Shown here one piece after another: positions 1 through 6,466 of a stretch of 7,178 nucleotides of DNA. Positions within the stretch are counted from its first letter, which is position 1. Every line of letters begins with the position of its first letter. The translations under genes were made by a program, and so were the position numbers. Source of the DNA: Lachnospiraceae bacterium (GTDB lineage: Bacteria; Bacillota_A; Clostridia; Lachnospirales; Lachnospiraceae); contig JAGZJD010000092.1 of assembly GCA_018365895.1 (NCBI GenBank), positions 1 to 7,178 of the forward strand. Direction: 5' to 3'. The notes under the pieces are model-generated. The model was not told the origin of the DNA, did not search any database, and worked only from the letters and a program-made list of their open reading frames with translations.

Positions 1-110
1 ACCGGCATGAGCTGAACTGCGGATCGTATCAAATGAGCTGAAGCGCGATCTGGCTGCGCTGAACTGCGACCAGGGTGGGCCGGAGACCCGGAATAATCAC
101 GGAAAATCGT
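1..110. other. GC-rich sequence left of the helicase gene; no intact gene
   Basis: About 58% of the first 110 bases are G or C, whereas the DNA from about 111 onward is strongly AT-rich. No frame is open across it from the window edge: stops lie at 13-15 (frame 1), 8-10 (frame 2) and 36-38 (frame 3). The longest stretch, frame 2 from 11 to the double stop TGA TAG at 110-115, reads as a charged, helical tail (AELRIVSNELKRDLAALN...) with no ATG, GTG or TTG start, so it could be the end of a broken gene. Three imperfect copies of a short unit related to GAGCTGAACTGCG start at about 9, 34 and 56. I do not recognise the source of this DNA. Confidence 0.4.
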
Positions 111-2051
111 GATAGACCGTGGGAGAAGAAAAAAAATTTTAACAGAACTGATGTGGAAGGAATATTAAATATTACCCTTTCCAATGGGATTTTTGTAGAT
201 TGTTTGAATCTAAAACCAGCGATTCAAAACAGGATTCGAAGAATGGCAGCTATAAGAAATCCAATTTATTATAAAAATCAGGCAATAGGAACAGCGAATT
301 TTGATACATCTCAGTGGATTTATCTTGGAAAAGAACATTTGAGTGGTTATATTGAAATTCCAAGAGGTTTGTATGGCAACTTAGTTGAAAATGCAGAGAA
401 TGCAGGAATTTCTTACGAGGTAAAAGATGAAAGGCAGAAAGGGAAGCATATCAATGTTACTTTTAAAGGAGAATTGAGAACGGAACAAAAACCTGCGTTG
501 GATGAAATGATGAAGCATGATAACGGTATTTTACATGCTGCCACAGCTTTTGGAAAAACGGTTGTATGTAGTGCGATGATTGCAGAGAAAAAAGTAAATA
601 CACTCATTATCCTTGAATCATCTGCACTGCTGGAACAATGGAAGAATGCATTGGAGCAGTTCCTTGATATACAGGAAGCATTGCCGGAATATAAAACGAA
701 AACAGGCCGGGTTAGAGTAAGAAAAAGTTTGGTTGGAAAACTACAGGGAGCACATGATTCGCTGACGGGAATCATAGATATTGCGATGGCTGGTTCCCTG
801 TGTAAAAAGGGAGAATGGCATCCGCTGCTGGAGCAATATGGAATGGTGATTGTAGATGAGTGTCACCATGCTGCTTCTGATACAATTGCGAATGTTTTGA
901 AAGAAGTAAAAGCTAGATATGTGTATGGTGTTACGGCCACTCCTAAGCGGGCAGATGGATTGGAGAAAATTATTTATATGTTGATTGGGCCGATTCGTTA
1001 TAGTTATACGGCTAAAGAAAAAGCAGAGACACAAGGAATCGCTCACCTCGTATATCCGCGGTTTACAAGAACAGTTCCTCCGCGAGGGGTAGCAGATAAG
1101 ATGCATCCCAATGAAGCATATCAGATGATCAGAGAGAATGAGGTGAGAGATGAGCAAATCCTCGCGGATGTAAGAGAATGTATAAAAGCAGGAAGAACGC
1201 CAGTTGTGCTATCAAAGTATAAAGACCATTCGCAAAAACTGTATGAACGAATGAAAGAATATGCAGACAAAGTATTTCTTATGACAGGTGATAATTCAAA
1301 GAAGGAACATAAGAAAATATGTGAGCAATTACAGGCCGTATCTCCAGAAGAAACAATGGTTTTAGTTGCGACAGGAAGCCTTATTGGTGAAGGCTTTGAT
1401 TTTCCAAGACTTGATACGCTGATTATGGCAACACCGGTTTCTTTTCGGAGTGTAGTTGAACAATATGCGGGAAGACTGAATCGGGATTATGAAGGGAAAA
1501 GAGATGTGATCATTTATGATTATGTAGATAGTCATATTTCCATGTTTGATAAAATGTATGTCAAACGTCTGAAAGCTTATAAGCAAATTGGATATGAAGT
1601 GTGTAGTGGTCTGCATGGCGAGAAACAGGCTGCAAATGCCATTTTTGACAGTGAAAATTATCAGGAAGTATATAAGAAAGATTTATTGGAAGCAGATAAA
1701 AGTATTGTCATATCAAGCCCGGCAATCAGCGGTCCAAAAGTGTATGAACTCATAGATTTACTGAAAGAAAAGCAAGATTTAGGAATAGAAGTAACGATTG
1801 TTACATGGACACCAGATTCCTATGGCTATGGAGATGCGGCTTATTGGATGAGATTGCATGAGGATATGAGACAAGCTGGTTTTTATATGAAAACGGTGGA
1901 AGATTCTTGTGAGCATTTTGCAATTATAGATCAGGAGCTGGTGTGGTATGGCAATATGAATTTGTTGGCAAAAGAAAAGATAGAGGACAGTATGATGCGT
2001 GTAAAGGGCAAAGGTATTGCGGCTGAATTGATGGAATTGACATTTGGTTAG
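75..2051 (+). CDS. TOTE-type DEAD/DEAH-box helicase with PLD-like C-terminal domain, N-terminally truncated
   Basis: This is a superfamily 2 helicase core followed by a phospholipase-D-like nuclease domain, the C-terminal architecture of TOTE conflict system proteins, which are thought to act against foreign nucleic acid. Visible motifs are Walker A AATAFGKT (residues 155-162, K161), the DECH box (261-264), TAT (287-289) and arginine-finger motif VI QYAGRLNR (463-470). The PLD-like region covers about 550-658 and ends in EHFAIID (613-619) and WYGNMNLL. Relatives are usually much longer, with an archaeo-eukaryotic primase domain in front. Here family-like sequence begins only at about residue 12 (RDRPWEKK). 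The GTG at 75 is the first possible start in the open frame, but it has no convincing Shine-Dalgarno sequence and sits in GC-rich DNA that does not match the rest of the gene. The motifs are intact, so the fragment could still be functional if expressed, but a 5'-truncated remnant is the likelier reading. Family assignment is from recall of conserved motifs. Confidence 0.85.
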   Translation: MGRRPGIITENRDRPWEKKKNFNRTDVEGILNITLSNGIFVDCLNLKPAIQNRIRRMAAIRNPIYYKNQAIGTANFDTSQWIYLGKEHLSGYIEIPRGLYGNLVENAENAGISYEVKDERQKGKHINVTFKGELRTEQKPALDEMMKHDNGILHAATAFGKTVVCSAMIAEKKVNTLIILESSALLEQWKNALEQFLDIQEALPEYKTKTGRVRVRKSLVGKLQGAHDSLTGIIDIAMAGSLCKKGEWHPLLEQYGMVIVDECHHAASDTIANVLKEVKARYVYGVTATPKRADGLEKIIYMLIGPIRYSYTAKEKAETQGIAHLVYPRFTRTVPPRGVADKMHPNEAYQMIRENEVRDEQILADVRECIKAGRTPVVLSKYKDHSQKLYERMKEYADKVFLMTGDNSKKEHKKICEQLQAVSPEETMVLVATGSLIGEGFDFPRLDTLIMATPVSFRSVVEQYAGRLNRDYEGKRDVIIYDYVDSHISMFDKMYVKRLKAYKQIGYEVCSGLHGEKQAANAIFDSENYQEVYKKDLLEADKSIVISSPAISGPKVYELIDLLKEKQDLGIEVTIVTWTPDSYGYGDAAYWMRLHEDMRQAGFYMKTVEDSCEHFAIIDQELVWYGNMNLLAKEKIEDSMMRVKGKGIAAELMELTFG

Positions 2052-2155
2052 GATTTACTGTTGTGATAACTGACTTTGGCTTAAATTTCACGTAAACTGT
2101 GATCAATATGTTACAGAAAGTAATTTTCAATGGCGCTCTTATAAAAATATATATC

Positions 2156-2193
2156 AAGTCGTTTGCCTTCTTAAATATAGCAGACGACTTTTT
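2156..2193 (+). terminator. Candidate rho-independent terminator after the helicase gene
   Basis: An 11-bp stem, AAGTCGTTTGC (2156-2166) with GCAGACGACTT (2180-2190), contains one G-U pair and closes a 13-base AT-rich loop. It is followed directly by T residues to 2193. It lies 105 bases after the helicase stop codon. The long loop and short T run make it weaker than the terminator at 6061. Confidence 0.5.
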
Positions 2194-2291
2194 CCATTTC
2201 GCAAAGCTTATATTTTTCCCCTCAACCTTCTACTATATAAAAAAATCCCCCGCGATTCCATTCGCATACTCATCAAAGAAAAAGCAAAAGA

Positions 2292-2340
2292 TTGGCAACA
2301 ATTTTCGCCGTGTTTATTGTATAATTCCCTCAATATAAAC
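2292..2340 (+). promoter_or_regulatory. Probable promoter and possible operator of the three-gene operon
   Basis: A perfect TATAAT (2320-2325) lies 29 bases before the start codon at 2355. The best -35-like hexamer, TTGGCA (2292-2297), is 22 bases away, which is too far for a standard promoter, so the -35 is uncertain and activation or another hexamer may be needed. The -10 box is enclosed by an imperfect inverted repeat, GTTTAT (2312-2317) and ATAAAC (2335-2340). That is a plausible binding site for an HTH protein such as the first gene of the operon, but this is inference. Confidence 0.45.
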
Positions 2341-2354
2341 ACAGGAGGAAACGA

Positions 2355-3488
2355 ATGGATCAGAGAGAACAAAGAGGAAAATTATTCAGAAAAAAACGAG
2401 AACTCAAAGGACTGTCCAGAGAAAAAGTTGCCAGTGAACTGAAGTGTACGCCGGAGGCGGTCAGGCTGTGGGAAACAGGAGAAAGAAACCCCAATGTGGC
2501 TCATACTCTGAGCCTGTGCCGAATCCTCGATATCAAACTGGAGGAGCTGGAAGAGGAGCCTGAAAAAGGACAGCCCAAAGAAACAGTGGATGGAGATTCT
2601 GTCTCAATATACAGTGCAGATCAGCTGATCAGGGACAGTAAACTGCTGACAGTCTACTATAAAAAGAATCAGATTTACATGCAGAAAAACCTGAGGGAAC
2701 AGTTAAAATCTTCTGTTGAGATATCCATTCATCCGAAAAACGACAGGGAACTTCTGGTGCGTGAAACGAACGTTGGTGCAACCCAAAGCATCTATTATTC
2801 TGCTGAAATTGTCCGGAAAATTTCCCGTGCAGTTCAGGCGAACGACAATATGCGTTTTCTCTGTGTTTGGGACGAGGAGGAGAATGGCTGGAGAGGTATT
2901 TTGCTGCCTGAAATGTCGGAGTCATTTCTCTGGGAAAACCTCCGGCGTTATGGAGAATATTCAGGGGAAGATACGACCTGGAAGCAGTTCATCCTCCATG
3001 CCTTGTATCGGAAATGTTGGAATCTGGTGGAACGTGAAGAAATTGATTTGTTTTACTGCCTCGCTTACCGGATGGCAGTGTGTTCCAATCCGTCTGGAGG
3101 AAAGAAGATCTGGTACCTGGTATTGATGTATGCCTATATGCTGGTGGGTGAAATCAAAAGAGTCCAGAGAAGATGTAGAAAAGCAGAAGCTCCGCTGTCT
3201 CTGAATCAGTCAGTTAGGGGAAATGACAGCTGCATGCTGCTGGAATTCTGGACGGGAGGTGAAATTCCGTATATGGCGTTTGAGATTGAAAACTTTATGG
3301 AAAAGCTTACAGAATTCGAGAGAATCATCTTGAAATGGCGGATACAGGAGAGGGATCTTGAGAAGGATATAAGTTTCGGATACGGCTTGAAAGCGTTGAT
3401 CCAAGATGCGGTCTGCAGACTTCAGGAAAAGGCAAATGATTTTTATGGGAAGGATTACATCCGGAGTCTCTTGGTGATGGGAAGATAA
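2355..3488 (+). CDS. XRE-family HTH protein with long uncharacterised C-terminal region
   Basis: The 377-aa protein starts with a clear XRE/Cro-CI helix-turn-helix at residues 8-65: helix 2 is SREKVASEL (21-29), the recognition helix TPEAVRLWETGER (32-44), and the closing helix carries the usual LSLCRILDIKLEEL pattern. An acidic, flexible linker follows (about 66-85). The remaining 290 residues match nothing I recognise. They contain aromatic-rich segments (WDEEENGWRGILLPE, FWTGGEIPYMAFEIENFMEKL) and a helical end, LTEFERIILKWRIQERDLEKDI...LIQDAVCRLQEK (from about 318), that faintly recalls sigma-factor region 4. The start is fixed by AGGAGG at 2343-2348, six bases before ATG. It is the first gene of an operon with the two genes downstream. 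A likely role is DNA-binding regulator or sensor of the module, with the C-terminal region as ligand- or partner-binding part. The HTH is certain and the rest is inference. Confidence 0.9.
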   Translation: MDQREQRGKLFRKKRELKGLSREKVASELKCTPEAVRLWETGERNPNVAHTLSLCRILDIKLEELEEEPEKGQPKETVDGDSVSIYSADQLIRDSKLLTVYYKKNQIYMQKNLREQLKSSVEISIHPKNDRELLVRETNVGATQSIYYSAEIVRKISRAVQANDNMRFLCVWDEEENGWRGILLPEMSESFLWENLRRYGEYSGEDTTWKQFILHALYRKCWNLVEREEIDLFYCLAYRMAVCSNPSGGKKIWYLVLMYAYMLVGEIKRVQRRCRKAEAPLSLNQSVRGNDSCMLLEFWTGGEIPYMAFEIENFMEKLTEFERIILKWRIQERDLEKDISFGYGLKALIQDAVCRLQEKANDFYGKDYIRSLLVMGR

Positions 3489-3511
3489 ACGTAAAGTATG
3501 GAGGGAAAGTT

Positions 3512-4111
3512 TTGATACAGTACTGGGAAGAGAATGAGAAATTTCCGCCTGAAAAATATTATGAAGCATGTATCACTTATCACATTGTGAGGTACTGTGA
3601 AGAAAAGCAGATGGGTCGTATTTTTCCGTTCAGTATCAGCCAGGTACAGGAGAAAAAGGAGGGATACGATTTTGGCTATCAGATGGACAGTCAAAACCTC
3701 TTTTTTGTCCAGTACAAGCGGCCGCAGATGCGGATGACGGTAAGTAATTCGGCGGTCTGGATGATTGATATCGGGCAGCTGAAAACGATTGTGGAAGCGG
3801 GAATCGGGGCGTATTCCTATTATGCACTTCCGGAATTTTATGATTACCGAGAGTGGTATGAGGGGTTGGAAAAAACGTATTTTTTGAATGCAGATGACCT
3901 GTATACACAGATTCGCTTGCAGAAGAAAGCAGATCAGAAAACAGTATTTGTGCGGAATGACGGATGGAAACTGAGAAGATTTGAAGACTATTTTTCGGTG
4001 CGAAATATTTATGGAAATGTTTTGATACAAGCACAGGATGAATATGACGAAGAGATTAACTGGAGGATTTTAGAAGAAAATTTTCAGGGCTATTTTTTGC
4101 ATAGATTTTGA
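3512..4111 (+). CDS. Uncharacterised protein with possible PD-(D/E)xK-like nuclease signature
   Basis: The 199-aa protein is not recognised as a named family. It starts at TTG 3512, with GGAGGG at 3500-3505 placed six bases upstream. The nearby ATG at 3498 runs into a stop after five codons, so TTG is the credible start. After an N-terminal helix (PEKYYEACITYHIVRYC, 13-29) comes FPFSISQVQEKKEGYDFGY (38-56), then LFFVQYKRP (63-71). A conserved-looking E50-G-Y-D53, followed by a beta strand ending in Q67-Y-K69, fits the D...(E/Q)xK core of restriction-endonuclease-like folds, and E18 could be the helix-1 acid. This is motif-level evidence only: the second acidic position is Gln, so it may be inactive or a binding version. 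The rest is rich in Tyr, Asp and Glu. It lies 23 bases after the HTH gene and 18 bases before the HExxH gene, so the three are surely co-transcribed. No signal peptide or membrane segment is visible, so it should be cytoplasmic. Confidence 0.85.
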   Translation: MIQYWEENEKFPPEKYYEACITYHIVRYCEEKQMGRIFPFSISQVQEKKEGYDFGYQMDSQNLFFVQYKRPQMRMTVSNSAVWMIDIGQLKTIVEAGIGAYSYYALPEFYDYREWYEGLEKTYFLNADDLYTQIRLQKKADQKTVFVRNDGWKLRRFEDYFSVRNIYGNVLIQAQDEYDEEINWRILEENFQGYFLHRF

Positions 4112-4129
4112 GAGAAGAGGGGTAGAAAA

Positions 4130-5995
4130 ATGGACAGACTGGCCGGCAGATATGATCCCGAGAGAGGAAAAATAATCAACCCGATCAAAAATATGAGGGC
4201 AGGGGATGTGACGGACGCATTTGCAACTTTTATCCATGAAATACAGCATGTGCATCTGAATTATTTCACAGTGATCGGAGAGGTGACGGAAATTCTGCAG
4301 AAGGAGAAGTTATGCACGCCGACAACGGATCGGGCACACTATCAGAAGATACAGAAAGTGATAGGAATTCTGGAACATGCAGTTTCTGAACTGCAGGAAA
4401 TGTATGCGAATAGTCAGGAACTTCTGTGGATCGAAGAGTATCAGGGTGCAGAGGAAGCAGATCGGGTTTATCATAGAAAATCGACCCTTTACCAGAGGTA
4501 CAGCAGACAATTTCTGGAAATAACGGAAAAGTGCGGAGCGCCGGAGGAAAAAAGAACTATCATTCATGAGATATGTGTAAAGGCAGCCAGTCCATCCATG
4601 TCGGCAGATGCGTTTACGGAACTTCTCATGGAGACGGAACGGTTGGAGGAATATTTTGCGAAGGAAGGAAATGTGAATCGGCGGCTGGAACGTCTGATGG
4701 AAAAATACAGAAATCAGACGGCGGAACAAATGAGTAAACAAACAACAGAACCGGAAGAACACCAGATTCATTTGCAGGAACTGATTTCGCTGTTGATCCG
4801 GAAAGGTATTTGTGTGTATTCAGCTGAACTGTTGCTGTTTAGCAGGAATCTTTCCGATTCTTTGTCGGAAAAGAGTCTGAAAAATCTGGCGGAAAATGAT
4901 TACCAGGATTTTCTGGTAAAGAAAATGCGGGGATTTGATTTTTCATCTGCTGAAGAGAGTATGAAAATGGTTCCTTTCCAGTGGAAGGAAGAGTATTTTT
5001 CGGTGATCAAATACTCCTCACGGTTGCTGTATCCGGACACAAATCGGATGTTGATGGGATGGAGCAGAAAGGAATATTATATCGGGCAGGAGGTCGCTGA
5101 GGACGAATTGAGAGAAGCGCTGAAAACGGCAAAGGCGCTGGCAATTCCGTTTGATGAATATGACCGCCGAAACAGCCGGCCGAAATATTTCAAATGGGAA
5201 AACACGCCGCTGTTTGTGATTCTTGAGGATTATAATCAGTGTGAGCAATGGATGGGAGAGATTCTGGAAGAGGATCTGTATTTTGTGGATCTGTATCCGG
5301 AAGATGTCCAGAATTTCTATACAGTCTTGTTTTTCCGGAGAAGAAAAGAACCGGAGGTTCTGTTTGTTTTCCCGACATTGAAACATTTGGCGGAAATGTT
5401 GATAAGAAAATGGAACCTGCGAAATAAAATTCTGACTTCACAGAATCAGGAGTCCCTGAAATTGTTTGCCTGCTTTGGAGATGAAATACATATGCTGCAG
5501 GCGATTACCTGGCTGATGTCTTTTGTATCCGGGACGGGATGGAATGGCAGCCAGGTGCAGCAGACCGCTTCTATGCTATGCGTCGGATTTGTGAGATCTT
5601 TGCTGGAATCTGCGCTGCAGATCAGGCTCAAAGAATATTGGAACTATCGAAGCAGTCTGCCGACGATGGATACGGTTTCAGATGGATTTTATACGTTTAT
5701 GGAATTTGAGGGGCGAGAAAATACAGGAATCATCTGTGCGCAGGAGCATGGAGGCAGCAGCTATCCTGTCCTTTTCGCCAGTGTCAGTGCTGCAAGAGCA
5801 TATGCGATTCGGGTGCCGCAGGGTGAAAGGCGGAAACTGGTTGCAGTGGATGACTGTTATTGGAATGTATTGCGGAAGCATCTGAAGCAAAGCACAGGAA
5901 AATGGTGCCTGTATCTGGATGGAGACGAGGGAATTCTTTTTGATGTGGAGGTTTACGAACAGGTTCGACAGATGGTAAAAAAGAGATGCTTTTGA
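4130..5995 (+). CDS. Large uncharacterised protein with N-terminal HExxH metallopeptidase-like motif
   Basis: The 621-aa protein starts at ATG 4130, seven bases after GAGGGG (4117-4122). Near the N-terminus, FATFIHEIQHVHLNYF (31-46) holds H36-E37-x-x-H40, the zinc-binding and catalytic signature of zincin peptidases, on a predicted helix. A later helix, ELQEMYANSQELLWIEEY (87-104), could give the third zinc ligand (E90 or E97). Residues 110-240 are charged and helical with a Gln/Glu-rich linker (about 195-215). The middle (240-500) is not recognised. The last 100 residues (about 520-618, including YPVLFASVSAARAYA) resemble small alpha/beta domains of the SseB-like kind, but weakly. There is no signal peptide or clear membrane span, so it should act in the cytoplasm. 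Pairing with an XRE regulator is reminiscent of ImmA/ImmR, in which a HExxH protein cleaves the HTH repressor, but the sequence is not ImmA-like. Peptidase activity is inferred from one short motif. The gene closes the operon. Confidence 0.9.
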   Translation: MDRLAGRYDPERGKIINPIKNMRAGDVTDAFATFIHEIQHVHLNYFTVIGEVTEILQKEKLCTPTTDRAHYQKIQKVIGILEHAVSELQEMYANSQELLWIEEYQGAEEADRVYHRKSTLYQRYSRQFLEITEKCGAPEEKRTIIHEICVKAASPSMSADAFTELLMETERLEEYFAKEGNVNRRLERLMEKYRNQTAEQMSKQTTEPEEHQIHLQELISLLIRKGICVYSAELLLFSRNLSDSLSEKSLKNLAENDYQDFLVKKMRGFDFSSAEESMKMVPFQWKEEYFSVIKYSSRLLYPDTNRMLMGWSRKEYYIGQEVAEDELREALKTAKALAIPFDEYDRRNSRPKYFKWENTPLFVILEDYNQCEQWMGEILEEDLYFVDLYPEDVQNFYTVLFFRRRKEPEVLFVFPTLKHLAEMLIRKWNLRNKILTSQNQESLKLFACFGDEIHMLQAITWLMSFVSGTGWNGSQVQQTASMLCVGFVRSLLESALQIRLKEYWNYRSSLPTMDTVSDGFYTFMEFEGRENTGIICAQEHGGSSYPVLFASVSAARAYAIRVPQGERRKLVAVDDCYWNVLRKHLKQSTGKWCLYLDGDEGILFDVEVYEQVRQMVKKRCF

Positions 5996-6060
5996 GAGAA
6001 GAATCAGAGAAACAGTCAGGATTAACCAATTTTCTTAGAAAACGGGCAATTTTGTAAAGT

Positions 6061-6105
6061 GGACCATTCTGCACAGGATTAGATTGTGCAGAATGGTCCT
6101 TTTTT
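6061..6105 (+). terminator. Strong rho-independent terminator of the three-gene operon
   Basis: A perfect 15-bp stem, GGACCATTCTGCACA (6061-6075) with TGTGCAGAATGGTCC (6085-6099), has a 9-base loop and is followed directly by six T residues (6100-6105). It sits 65 bases after the stop codon of the HExxH gene and defines the right end of that transcript. The 65-base gap itself holds no gene. Confidence 0.96.
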
Positions 6106-6133
6106 GCTTTATGCAGCAAGTTTTGCATTTAAG

Positions 6134-6155
6134 AATATGAAGGAAACTTCATATT
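6134..6155. promoter_or_regulatory. Operator-like palindrome 1, upstream of the -35 box
   Basis: A perfect inverted repeat has arms AATATGAAG (6134-6142) and CTTCATATT (6147-6155) around GAAA. The core GAAG-N4-CTTC recurs twice at the promoter just downstream. It has no T-run after it, so it is not a terminator. Likely ligand: the XRE regulator encoded at 6236. Confidence 0.75.
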
Positions 6156-6159
6156 TGCA

Positions 6160-6188
6160 TTGACAGCATAAGAACAGCGTGATAATAT
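6160..6188 (+). promoter_or_regulatory. Sigma-A-type promoter of the XRE/membrane-protein operon
   Basis: A consensus TTGACA (6160-6165) is followed after 17 bases by TAATAT (6183-6188) preceded by TGA, an extended -10 (TGn). Transcription should begin near 6195, giving a leader of about 40 bases. The -10 overlaps operator-like palindrome 2, so a bound repressor would block it. Confidence 0.85.
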
Positions 6189-6221
6189 GAAGTTACCTTC
6201 ACAAGAAGTGAACTTCATATT
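6184..6221. promoter_or_regulatory. Operator-like palindromes 2 and 3 over the -10 box and leader
   Basis: Outer arms AATATGAAGTT (6184-6194) and AACTTCATATT (6211-6221) form a perfect 11-bp inverted repeat. Inside it are two copies of the GAAG-N4-CTTC core: GAAG TTAC CTTC (6189-6200) and GAAG TGAA CTTC (6205-6216). Each copy keeps one full ATATGAAG-type arm and one weakened arm. Their centres are 16 bases apart and the first is 50 bases from the centre of palindrome 1. As RNA, the part downstream of the start site could also fold near the ribosome binding site. Confidence 0.7.
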
Positions 6222-6235
6222 GACAGGAGATGTGC

Positions 6236-6466
6236 ATGAAAACAAAAGTAAAGGAATTGCGAACAGAGGCAAAGATGACGCAGCAGCAGCTTGCCGATCT
6301 GGTTCACGTTTCTACGAGAACCATTATTTCCATCGAGAAAGAGCAGTACAGTCCGTCTTTAATGCTTGCGTACCGAATGGCGGAAGTATTTGGCGTAACG
6401 GTGGAAGATTTATGCTGTTTAAAGGAAAATAAAGAATTGGAGGATAAGCAGTATGAAGATTTATAA
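6236..6466 (+). CDS. Small XRE-family transcriptional regulator
   Basis: The 76-aa protein is almost entirely a Cro/CI-type helix-turn-helix: helix 2 is TQQQLADLV (15-23), the recognition helix STRTIISIEK (26-35), and YSPSLMLAYRMAEVFGVTVEDL (38-59) is the typical close of the domain. AGGAG at 6225-6229 touches an in-frame ATG at 6230 but stands six bases before the ATG at 6236, so 6236 is the start. It overlaps the membrane-protein gene by 14 bases, implying translational coupling. The palindromes around its promoter make autorepression likely. Its length and layout match the small HTH regulators common in Firmicutes that are paired with a membrane protein. Function beyond DNA binding and the inducing signal are unknown. 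Confidence 0.93.
   Translation: MKTKVKELRTEAKMTQQQLADLVHVSTRTIISIEKEQYSPSLMLAYRMAEVFGVTVEDLCCLKENKELEDKQYEDL

Noticed and set aside
2099..2338. 79-aa plus-strand open frame in the spacer before the HTH gene
   Set aside because: No ribosome binding site, it reads through the candidate terminator and the promoter, and its composition reflects AT-rich noncoding DNA.
2716..3126. 136-aa plus-strand open frame inside the HTH gene
   Set aside because: It overlaps a better-supported gene in another frame, with no suitable ribosome binding site and no recognisable motif.
3455..4030. 191-aa minus-strand open frame antisense to the nuclease-like gene
   Set aside because: A shadow of the plus-strand gene; its composition is low-complexity Ile/Leu/Phe/His and the plus-strand gene has the proper start signals.
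6187..6432. 81-aa plus-strand open frame overlapping the small XRE gene
   Set aside because: Its start lies in the promoter -10 region and it is a frame shadow of the clear HTH gene.
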